A stretch of DNA of 64,000 nucleotides from Domibacillus indicus. Lineage in GTDB: Bacteria > Bacillota > Bacilli > Bacillales > Domibacillaceae. The stretch is from contig NZ_JAMBOO010000001.1 in the NCBI RefSeq assembly GCF_023715895.1, forward strand, positions 248,001 through 312,000, given 5' to 3'. Positions 58,100 to 64,000 of this stretch are shown here, one piece after another. Positions within the stretch are counted from its first letter, which is position 1, and each line of letters opens with the position of its first letter. The translations under genes and the position numbers were made by a program. The notes under the pieces were generated by a model. The model was not told where the DNA came from. It saw only the letters and a program-made list of their open reading frames with translations, and did no database searches.

Positions 58100-59117
58100 A
58101 CTCAATCACCTCCGAATCAACTTGCTGGGCATCCAAAAAGGCGACTGCCTTGTCCACTTCAGACGAATCGCCCGTAATTTGAACAAACAACGTTCCATAC
58201 GCGCCATTTTGTGTTTGAGAAATTTTCCCCTGCAAAATGTTTACCCCGACATTAAACGAACGAATCAATTCCGTTACAACCGGCTGTTCCACTGAAACGC
58301 CTACAAATGTCAGCTTGACGATTTTTCCTTCCGGATGCTCGGTAAGGAGGTGCTGAATCGTTTCTTTTGATTCCTCTGGTTCGGTGATCTGCTGAACGAA
58401 CCGCTTCGTAATTGGCTGCTCCGGACGACGGAACACATCGAGTACCGGACCAAGTTCCACGATATTACCATTTTCCATTACGGCTACCCGGTGGCAGATT
58501 TTTCGAATAACGTGCATTTCGTGCGTGATAAGCACAATCGTTAATCCAAGACGCTGGTTGATATCGACAAGAAGCTCTAAAATAGAGTCCGTTGTCTGTG
58601 GATCGAGAGCTGATGTTGCTTCATCGCAAAGAAGCACTTTTGGATTGTTCGCAAGTGCCCGTGCAATGCCGACCCGCTGTTTTTGACCGCCGGAGAGCTG
58701 TGACGGGTATGAGTCGCCACGGCCTTGAAGGCCAACGAGCTCAATTAATTCATCCACACGCTTAGTGCGTTCTGCTTTGCTAACGCCCGCAATTTCAAGA
58801 GGAAATGCAATATTCTCCCGTACGGTGCGTGACCAAAGTAAGTTGAAATGCTGAAAGATCATGCCGATTTCCTGGCGTGCTTTCCGAAGTTCAGATCCTT
58901 TGATCGTTGAGATCTTCCGCCCCGCTACGGTTACGGATCCTTCCGTCGGTGTTTCAAGCCCGTTCAACATGCGGATCAGTGTACTTTTACCTGCGCCACT
59001 GTAGCCAATCATGCCAAAAATCTCGCCTTCCTGGATGGATAAATTTATATTATCGACCGCTTTAACCGGACCATTCTTCGTTTGAAATATTTTTTTTGCC
59101 TGCTCAATAAAAATCAC
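58092..59117 (-). CDS. metN: Methionine ABC transporter ATPase
   Basis: ABC ATPase of 341 residues energising methionine uptake. Walker A GYSGAGKST (near 38-46), signature LSGGQKQR (near 140-147), Walker B VLLCDEATSALD (near 160-171), and a C-terminal NIL domain (about 265-341) that senses cytosolic methionine. The start is GTG 59117 (MIFIEQAK), nine bases after AAGGA. A longer frame to 59432 is only the S-box leader read as protein. The operon is controlled by the S-box just upstream. Confidence 0.95.
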   Translation of the reverse strand: MIFIEQAKKIFQTKNGPVKAVDNINLSIQEGEIFGMIGYSGAGKSTLIRMLNGLETPTEGSVTVAGRKISTIKGSELRKARQEIGMIFQHFNLLWSRTVRENIAFPLEIAGVSKAERTKRVDELIELVGLQGRGDSYPSQLSGGQKQRVGIARALANNPKVLLCDEATSALDPQTTDSILELLVDINQRLGLTIVLITHEMHVIRKICHRVAVMENGNIVELGPVLDVFRRPEQPITKRFVQQITEPEESKETIQHLLTEHPEGKIVKLTFVGVSVEQPVVTELIRSFNVGVNILQGKISQTQNGAYGTLFVQITGDSSEVDKAVAFLDAQQVDSEVIEYD

Positions 59118-59135
59118 GGGATCACTTCCTTTCCA

Positions 59136-59297
59136 CAAAAAAAGCCTGACTGTCATAATGACAGAAAGGCGTTTTTGACGTTTCCTTTCTCTCATCTTCC
59201 GAAACATGCTGCTTCGTGTGATTTGGCACCTTTTCCTGTAAAGACGGTTGCCGGGCGTCATCGGGCACATTCCCTCAGCCACTCTTGATAAGAGTTG
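59136..59297 (-). promoter_or_regulatory. S-box (SAM-I) riboswitch with terminator
   Basis: In mRNA orientation the leader carries the S-box consensus: P1 strand CTCTTATC (paired over 8 bp with GATGAGAG at 59189-59196), CAAGAGTGGCTGAGGGA, GATGACGCCCGGCAACC and AGGTGCCAAATC. It ends in a terminator hairpin (GCCT..CTGTCAT/ATGACAG..AGGC at 59143-59170) followed by T7 (59136-59142). Binding of S-adenosylmethionine is expected to favour termination and so turn off metNPQ when methionine is plentiful. Confidence 0.95.
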
Positions 59298-59314
59298 TTT
59301 TAATTTATGAATGG

Positions 59315-59344
59315 ATTTTACCACCGTCTGAATACATATGTCAA
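59315..59344 (-). promoter_or_regulatory. Promoter of metNPQ
   Basis: Minus strand: -35 TTGACA (59339-59344), 18-bp spacer, extended -10 TGGTAAAAT with hexamer TAAAAT at 59315-59320. It lies some 20 bp upstream of the S-box aptamer. Confidence 0.75.
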
Positions 59345-59382
59345 CAAAACATTCTGTAATTCCGACAATATTCGACGGCCTC

Positions 59383-59679
59383 TTAAAGTGACCGTATTTC
59401 TTCATATATATATGGAACTGACTGAAAAGCATAAATTTTCTTTTTTAATACACCCTGCTCAAATAAAAGAAGACACGGAACGCTCTCGATCTCAAAACGA
59501 TGAGCGATTTCTTCGTAATAGTTTATATTGATGCGTTGGAGCGGTACATCTGTATTCATCGCTTCAACAACATCAAGCATTTTCCCTGCTACCTGGCATG
59601 TACCGCACATCGATGTATACACATAAAGAGCCGATTTAGGCTTGGCTGTATATTCCAGGATTGATTCAGCTGTTTTCAT
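59383..59679 (-). CDS. yusE: Thioredoxin-fold protein YusE
   Basis: 98-residue thioredoxin-like protein with the active-site motif CGTC in YTSMCGTCQVAGK (near 23-35) and the cis-proline in ESVPCLLLF (near 68-76). A cytosolic thiol-disulfide role is inferred. ATG 59679 is used although AAGGAA lies some 12 bases upstream; the frame extends to 59727 through yusF. It begins one base after the yusF stop, as in the B. subtilis yusF-yusE arrangement. Confidence 0.82.
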   Translation of the reverse strand: MKTAESILEYTAKPKSALYVYTSMCGTCQVAGKMLDVVEAMNTDVPLQRININYYEEIAHRFEIESVPCLLLFEQGVLKKKIYAFQSVPYIYEEIRSL

Positions 59680-59680
59680 T

Positions 59681-60040
59681 TTAATGATGTGTTCCTTCCT
59701 GCTGTAAATACTCACCGCGCACGTCAATATCAGCCCCCATTAGGAGAGCCGCTAAATAACGGTGCGGCGCCGCAGCCACTTCTTTGTACCCGCGGTCAAT
59801 GTAAAGGTGCCGGGCATGAGGAAGCTCGCGCTTAAACTGCTGGCGCAGCTTTTCTCCTGATGCATCGGCATCGACTAAAATGTATACGTCCCGCTCGAAT
59901 AATTGCTCTACCAATTCATCAAGACGCGCGACACCGATTGTTCCATTGGTGCAAATAATATCTACCGGTTCTTTTACAATTTCAGCCACCCGTTTCCGAT
60001 CAGATGACCCTTCGACGATAATCGTTTTTTCTACCATCAT
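59681..60040 (-). CDS. yusF: Toprim-domain protein YusF
   Basis: 119-residue Toprim protein related to the small primase-like/RNase M5 family. Motifs IIVEGSSDR (conserved Glu, near 8-16) and DADASG (near 57-62). Most of the protein is the Toprim fold alone, without any other domain. Activity unproven; nucleic acid phosphotransfer is the family norm. Of several in-frame starts, ATG 60040 fits GGGG nine bases upstream best. Followed directly by yusE. Confidence 0.85.
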   Translation of the reverse strand: MMVEKTIIVEGSSDRKRVAEIVKEPVDIICTNGTIGVARLDELVEQLFERDVYILVDADASGEKLRQQFKRELPHARHLYIDRGYKEVAAAPHRYLAALLMGADIDVRGEYLQQEGTHH

Positions 60041-60061
60041 CACCAATCACCCCGCTGCACA

Positions 60062-60240
60062 TTATACTTCTATTGTGGCGCGTTTTCGCTCAAAATGCAA
60101 AAAAGAAGGAGGCTCGGCGGCTAATAATATGGAATAAAAGCGACATCCTTCCACTTGTGCTTTTATTTCCCGTGACGTATAAGCCCCTCGCGCTGCCTGG
60201 TGCCAGCCAAAAGCAAAAAGACCGGCACGTTGCCGGTCCC
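60062..60240 (-). other. Open frame without start in the yusG position
   Basis: Between gcvH and yusF, where B. subtilis has yusG, I can read an uninterrupted minus-strand frame of about 60 codons ending at TAA 60062-60064 (RGAYTSREIKAQVEGC..., then PPSFLHFERKR). It begins inside the gcvH terminator and has only a late GTG with no ribosome site. It may be a remnant or chance. A perfect TATAAT box overlaps its end and could drive yusF. Confidence 0.25.
60215..60240 (-). terminator. Terminator of gcvH
   Basis: On the minus strand GACCGGCA/TGCCGGTC, loop ACG, then T5; directly after the gcvH stop at 60246. Confidence 0.88.
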
Positions 60241-60245
60241 CATGT

Positions 60246-60629
60246 TTAATCTTCTTTTGTCATTTCTGCGTATTGCTCTGCTGTCATTAAAGCATCAATT
60301 TGAGAAGCATCAGAAGGTTCGACAACAATCATCCATGCTTTTTCATATGGTGATTCATTCACAAATTCAGGATTGTCATCAAGCTCTTCGTTAATTTCTA
60401 CCACTGTACCGCTGACAGGTGCATACAACTCAGAAACCGTTTTAACAGATTCTACGCTGCCGAATGGTTCGTTAACTGTTACTGTATCGCCAACAGACGG
60501 AAGCTCAACAAAAACAATATCACCAAGTTCTGCTTGAGCAAAATGAGTAATACCGACCCGCACTTTCCCGTCTTCTTGTTTTACCCACTCATGTTCTTCA
60601 GAATAACGCAGCTCTTTAGGTAAGCTCAT
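60246..60629 (-). CDS. gcvH: Glycine cleavage H protein
   Basis: Lipoyl-bearing carrier of the glycine cleavage system; in Bacillus also the hub for lipoyl relay to 2-oxoacid dehydrogenases. The 127-residue protein has the lipoylated lysine in [12 protein letters not shown] (Lys63) and the conserved [12 protein letters not shown] (near 88-99). GGAGGTACATACAC precedes the ATG. No other gcv gene is adjacent, as in B. subtilis. LipA at 35550 supplies its cofactor sulfur. Confidence 0.96.
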   Translation of the reverse strand: MSLPKELRYSEEHEWVKQEDGKVRVGITHFAQAELGDIVFVELPSVGDTVTVNEPFGSVESVKTVSELYAPVSGTVVEINEELDDNPEFVNESPYEKAWMIVVEPSDASQIDALMTAEQYAEMTKED

Positions 60630-60699
60630 GTGTATGTACCTCCAGATAAGAATAATTTCACTTTACACTTTACTGATTATGAAGATGGAAAGCAAGAAA

Positions 60700-61050
60700 T
60701 CACTGCCATTTTTGTGCATAGTCCTCTTCTTTAAAACCTACTGTTACCTTATCATTGTCTATAGCAAGCGGGCGCTTAATGAGCATGCCATCGGAAGCAA
60801 GCAAATCAAGCAGCTCATCATCATCTGCTGTTGCGACTATTTCTTTTAAACCAAGCTCACGGTATTTTTGGCCGCTTGTATTAAAAAACTTTTTCAGTGG
60901 AAGACCGCTTTTTTCGTACGCATCTTTTAATTCTGCTTTTGACGGCGGCGATTCCACAATATGAATGGCTTCATATGAAATATTATGCGCGTCCAGCCAC
61001 TTTTTTGCATTGCGGCATGTACCGCATTTTGGATACCAGTAAAACTTCAT
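60700..61050 (-). CDS. yusI: ArsC/Spx-family protein YusI
   Basis: 116-residue thioredoxin-fold protein of the ArsC/Spx family. The redox pair CGTC is at Cys9 and Cys12 and the family RPLAID block near 93-98. Spx-type transcriptional activators and arsenate-reductase-like proteins share this fold; the sequence resembles YusI/YffB more than Spx. Function unproven. GAGGTGATAG precedes the ATG. The 390-bp upstream region is unusual. Confidence 0.87.
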   Translation of the reverse strand: MKFYWYPKCGTCRNAKKWLDAHNISYEAIHIVESPPSKAELKDAYEKSGLPLKKFFNTSGQKYRELGLKEIVATADDDELLDLLASDGMLIKRPLAIDNDKVTVGFKEEDYAQKWQ

Positions 61051-61136
61051 TTCCTATCACCTCATCACATCCATTTCGACATAAGCGCCCAAAATCCTTT
61101 TTCAAAGAAAGGGATTCCGGAGGCTGGCCGCAGAAA

Positions 61137-61158
61137 GCTGCCTCAGTGTGTAGACAAA
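61137..61158 (-). repeat. Copy B of TTTGTCTACA-nn-CTG motif plus hairpin
   Basis: Minus strand reads TTTGTCTACACACTGAGGCAGC. GGCAGC can pair with GCGGCC at 61126-61131 (one mismatch) across TTTCT. It matches copy A (61383-61404) at 18 of 22 positions in inverted orientation. Confidence 0.6.
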
Positions 61159-61291
61159 GTCTTTCGCTTTTAAAAAAGGGCCGATAAGTGGTGTTGCAGA
61201 TCAATAATCAAAGAACGAATAGACATTTTCTCTTTTTTAAACAGAAAGATACGACCTTATCAGCTCTATACCATCTTGTCGCAAGCCACTT

Positions 61292-61346
61292 GGCGGCGTC
61301 CAGGCAACGCCTGCCCCATCGAAAGCGGCGCTGCCTGGACGCCGCC
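61292..61346. repeat. GC-rich hairpin, 15-bp perfect stem
   Basis: GGCGGCGTCCAGGCA (61292-61306) and TGCCTGGACGCCGCC (61332-61346) are exact reverse complements, with an inner CGCC/GGCG pair. No T-tract follows. The stem is far richer in GC than the flanks. Confidence 0.75.
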
Positions 61347-61382
61347 GATCCATCCCATCCATGTGCACGATCATCCATATCA

Positions 61383-61404
61383 TTTGTCTACAGTCTGCGG
61401 CGGC
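61383..61404 (+). repeat. Copy A of TTTGTCTACA-nn-CTG motif plus hairpin
   Basis: Plus strand reads TTTGTCTACAGTCTGCGGCGGC. GGCGGC pairs with GCCGCC at 61410-61415 across A5, mutually exclusive with the fadE terminator stem that uses the same GCCGCC. Confidence 0.6.
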
Positions 61405-61434
61405 AAAAAGCCGCCTCTCTTTAAAAGGAGGCGG
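61405..61434 (-). terminator. Terminator of fadE
   Basis: On the minus strand GCCGCCTC/GAGGCGGC, loop CTTTTAAAGA-like, followed by T5; ten bases after the fadE stop. Confidence 0.85.
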
Positions 61435-61443
61435 CCGCATTTG

Positions 61444-63210
61444 TTACACCGTATATTTTAGGGATAAATTCAGCCTGTCGGCAGCTTCACGCTTTTTGGC
61501 AATAACATTGACGGGGGTATGGCGGCTGAGCTTGCGCAGGGCAGACAACATCATGCGTAAAGCGTCTCCGGATTCGACAGCAGTGAGCGTTTCTTTTGCA
61601 TGGGCTTCTATTTCATTGAATGCTTCCTGGCAAAAAATTTCGGTATAAAGCACTTTTTGTTTGTTTTTTTCTTCGCCCGACACACTGATCGCTTTTTCTG
61701 TCCGCAGCACGGCCGACTCCATCGCATACACCAGGTTTGTCAGATCTGCAATGTTGGCGAGCACTTCCTGCTGAGATTCGAGCGATGTACCATACGTTTT
61801 AGCTGCAAGCCCAGCAGCGAGCAGCGTTATTTTTTTAGCCCTTTTCACAAGCATTTTTTGTTGGTCGAGCACCTCATCTCCCGGCTCTTCCGGCAGTAGC
61901 ATCATGATTTCGTCCTGCAACTCTCTAGCTCGTTCAAAAAGCGGCAGTTCCCCTTTTATCGCTCTTTTAATCAGTGTACCTGGCACAAGCAGCCTGTTAA
62001 TTTCATTCGTCCCTTCAAAAATCCGGTTAATGCGGGAGTCCCGGTACATGCGGGCAATTTCATATTCCTCCATAAACCCGTATCCGCCGTGAATCTGCAC
62101 ACCTTCGTCCACCATGTAATCCAGCACCTCTGAGCCGAAAACCTTGCCAAGAGAGCATTCGACCGCGTATTCAGCGATAGAGGAAGCGACTGCTTTTCCG
62201 TTCTTTTGTTCCTCAGCCGTTAAGCCGCTCATCCGCTCTTCAAAAAGACCAACCGTCCGGTAAATGGCACTTTCCGCGGCATACAGTTTAGCAGCCATCG
62301 TACCGAACTTTTCTTTCATGAGAGGAAACTCGGCAATAGGCGTTTTAAATTGTTTTCGTTCCGCGGCATATTTCAAAGAAATATCAAGTGCCCGCTTGGC
62401 GCTTCCAACAGCGCCGACACCAAGCTTATAACGGCCAATGTTTAAAATATTAAAGGCAATGACATGCCCGCGTCCTGCTTCACCGAGCAGGTTTTGGACC
62501 GGCACCTGTGCATCTGACAAAATAAGGGTTCTCGTTGAAGAGCTTTTAATGCCCATTTTATCTTCTTCCGCTCCGGTCGATACACCTGGATATTGCTTTT
62601 CAACGATAAAAGCTGAAAAGTGTTCGCCATCAATTTTTGCATACACAATAAATACGTCTGCAAAAGCAGAATTGGTAATCCACTGCTTCTCGCCATTTAA
62701 AATATAGTGAGTTCCGGCTTCATTCAGCCGGGCAGTCGCTTTCGCCCCAAGAGCATCTGATCCAGATCCGGGTTCAGTAAGCGCATAGGCGGCAAAGCGG
62801 GTGCCGGCAGCCAGGTCCGGGAGATACGCTTTTTTTTGATCTTCATTGCCAAACAACACGATCGGCAGCGAGCCGATACCGACATGCGCTCCGTGTGAGA
62901 TCGAAAATCCGCCGGCAGCGGCCAGTTTTTCTGCGATTAACGCTGAGCTTATTTTATCAAGACTTAAGCCTCCGTATTCTTCCGGTACATCTGCGGCAAG
63001 GAGCCCAAGTTCTCCTGCTTCCTGCAGCAGTTTTACCGACCGGTCAAATTCATGATTTTCAAGAAAGGGCACCTGCGGCATGACGCTGTTTAGCACAAAT
63101 TCTTCTGTTGTTTTAGCAATCATTTTCTGTTCGTCTGAAAATTCTTCCGGGGTAAATACTGCGCTGCATGGAACGTCTTCGATTAAAAAGGAACCACCTT
63201 TTGCTGCCAT
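61444..63210 (-). CDS. fadE: Acyl-CoA dehydrogenase
   Basis: FAD-dependent enzyme of 588 residues that makes the first double bond in fatty acid beta-oxidation. Family signatures are [12 protein letters not shown] (near 140-151) and [20 protein letters not shown] (near 371-390), the latter containing the catalytic glutamate region. An extra C-terminal helical part (about 430-588) makes it longer than the 380-residue short-chain type, as in B. subtilis FadE (YusJ). AAGGGGG precedes the ATG. It lies 14 bp after fadA, in the same direction. Confidence 0.95.
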   Translation of the reverse strand: MAAKGGSFLIEDVPCSAVFTPEEFSDEQKMIAKTTEEFVLNSVMPQVPFLENHEFDRSVKLLQEAGELGLLAADVPEEYGGLSLDKISSALIAEKLAAAGGFSISHGAHVGIGSLPIVLFGNEDQKKAYLPDLAAGTRFAAYALTEPGSGSDALGAKATARLNEAGTHYILNGEKQWITNSAFADVFIVYAKIDGEHFSAFIVEKQYPGVSTGAEEDKMGIKSSSTRTLILSDAQVPVQNLLGEAGRGHVIAFNILNIGRYKLGVGAVGSAKRALDISLKYAAERKQFKTPIAEFPLMKEKFGTMAAKLYAAESAIYRTVGLFEERMSGLTAEEQKNGKAVASSIAEYAVECSLGKVFGSEVLDYMVDEGVQIHGGYGFMEEYEIARMYRDSRINRIFEGTNEINRLLVPGTLIKRAIKGELPLFERARELQDEIMMLLPEEPGDEVLDQQKMLVKRAKKITLLAAGLAAKTYGTSLESQQEVLANIADLTNLVYAMESAVLRTEKAISVSGEEKNKQKVLYTEIFCQEAFNEIEAHAKETLTAVESGDALRMMLSALRKLSRHTPVNVIAKKREAADRLNLSLKYTV

Positions 63211-63224
63211 ACCTTTTCCCCCTT

Positions 63225-64000
63225 TTACGTAATCCGTTCAAATACACCAGCGGCTCCCATGCCACCGCCAATACACATTGTGACTACGCCGAACTGCCCG
63301 CCGCGCCGTCCTAATTCATGGATAAGCGTTAATGTCAGCTTCGTGCCTGTACAGCCAAGCGGATGGCCAAGGGCAATCGCGCCCCCGTTTACATTCACTT
63401 TATCCATATCAAGGCCTAGCGTCTGTATGACGCCAAGCGCCTGGGAAGCAAAGGCTTCGTTTAATTCAAACAAGTCAATATCTTTAAGATGAAGCCCTGC
63501 CATTTTCAAGGCTTTTGGTATAGCGGCGACTGGGCCAATGCCCATCACTTCCGGCGGTACACCTGCGACCGCAAAGGAACGAAACTTGGCAAGTGGTTTT
63601 AAGCCAAGGGCATCCGCCTGCTCCCGCTCCATGACCATGACCGCCGCGGCTCCGTCAGATGTCTGGGACGCGTTCCCTGCTGTAACAGATCCAGCGGCAG
63701 AAAAAGCAGGACGAAGCTTGGCGAGTGCTTCCATAGATGTTTCGCGGCGCACACCTTCATCCATTGAAAAAGTGACTTGCTCTTCCTGTATGCGCAAACC
63801 CTCTCCTATGTGCCGGAATGTAACGCCCACCGGTACAATTTCGTCGTTAAATTTTCCTTCGGCAATGGCGCGGCCGGCTTTTTTATGGCTTTCAACAGCA
63901 AAGGCATCCTGATCTTTACGGGAAACGCCATACTTTTTGGCGACTTCTTCTGCAGTATGGCCCATGGACATATAGTACTGGGGCATTTCTTCGGCGATTT
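63225..64000 (-). CDS. fadA: 3-ketoacyl-CoA thiolase, 5' part outside window
   Basis: C-terminal 257 residues of an acetyl-CoA acyltransferase that cleaves 3-ketoacyl-CoA in beta-oxidation. The catalytic histidine is in [16 protein letters not shown] and the second cysteine in [11 protein letters not shown] near the end. The N-terminal part with the nucleophilic cysteine is beyond the window edge. It precedes fadE in the leftward fad operon, as in yusL-yusK-yusJ of B. subtilis. The first internal ATG is not a start; reading continues to the edge. Confidence 0.95.
   Translation of the reverse strand, partial: IAEEMPQYYMSMGHTAEEVAKKYGVSRKDQDAFAVESHKKAGRAIAEGKFNDEIVPVGVTFRHIGEGLRIQEEQVTFSMDEGVRRETSMEALAKLRPAFSAAGSVTAGNASQTSDGAAAVMVMEREQADALGLKPLAKFRSFAVAGVPPEVMGIGPVAAIPKALKMAGLHLKDIDLFELNEAFASQALGVIQTLGLDMDKVNVNGGAIALGHPLGCTGTKLTLTLIHELGRRGGQFGVVTMCIGGGMGAAGVFERIT

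Larger units (their letters stand above)
61051..61443. other. 393-bp region upstream of yusI with repeats and hairpins
   Basis: No gene called. It holds two inverted copies of a 22-nt motif (61137-61158 and 61383-61404), a GC-rich 55-nt hairpin (61292-61346) and the fadE terminator (61405-61434). Confidence 0.6.

Noticed and set aside
59118-59432. In-frame extension of metN by 105 codons
   Set aside because: These bases form the S-box aptamer and terminator, and the GTG at 59117 has a proper ribosome site.

Overview
The window is a chromosomal stretch from a low-to-moderate-GC Firmicute of the family Bacillaceae. The evidence is AGGAGG-type ribosome binding sites, frequent TTG/GTG starts, many U-tailed terminators, sporulation genes, and long runs of gene order shared with Bacillus subtilis (mrp-yuxO, yuiF-pepA-yuiB-yumB-yumC, yutM-yuzB-yutJ-yutI-yutG-yutF-yutE-yutD-lipA, yunB-yunD-yunE-yunF, suf-metNPQ-yusE-yusF-gcvH-yusI-fadE-fadA). 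The genus cannot be fixed from the sequence. I see no rRNA, tRNA, CRISPR array, prophage or intact insertion sequence. The genes are densely packed and mostly core.

Layout. (1) 1-6512: complete methionine salvage set, mtnE-W-X-B-D leftward and mtnK-A rightward from one short divergent promoter region. (2) 6550-13973: yufK, the seven-gene Mrp Na+/H+ antiporter operon, a ChaB/DUF2188 gene and yuxO. (3) 14023-21976: yuiF transporter, leucyl aminopeptidase, a solute-binding-fold protein, yuiB, a NUDIX hydrolase, type II NADH dehydrogenase yumB, ferredoxin/flavodoxin reductase yumC and a YhfK-like epimerase. (4) 22079-25327: a large secreted EEP nuclease. (5) 25575-36464: small membrane protein, Fe-S carriers yutM and yutI, yuzB, yutJ, gabD, a 2-hydroxyacid dehydrogenase, a PgpA-like protein, YhfW-type Rieske oxidoreductase, yutF/E/D and lipA. 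(6) 36629-41672: sulfolactate module yitD-yitC with a CysP-type sulfate permease, MFS exporter yitG and yitE. (7) 41808-49931: MetS plus NSS transporter, an NhaC antiporter, yunB-yunD-yunE-yunF and a DUF1904 gene. (8) 49932-50655: gene-poor, possibly decayed DNA. (9) 50656-64000: sufCDSUB, an unrecognised 59-aa gene, metNPQ behind an S-box riboswitch, yusE/yusF, gcvH, yusI, fadE and the 3' part of fadA.

Three physiological themes recur. The first is sulfur economy: MTA salvage, methionine import by two transporter types, sulfate uptake, sulfolactate synthesis, a TauE/SafE exporter and SUF assembly. The second is sodium/proton exchange: Mrp, two NhaC-type carriers and a sodium-coupled importer. 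The third is Fe-S and lipoyl metabolism: SUF, YutM, YutI, LipA and GcvH.

Nothing here is clearly a new multi-gene system. The points most worth a second look are the sulfolactate/sulfate-permease neighbourhood, a terminator whose stem contains the yunB Shine-Dalgarno, a 66-nt structured element between sufU and sufB, a Rex-like site on yumB, abutting divergent mtn promoters without an S-box, and a paired repeat with a GC-rich hairpin before yusI.
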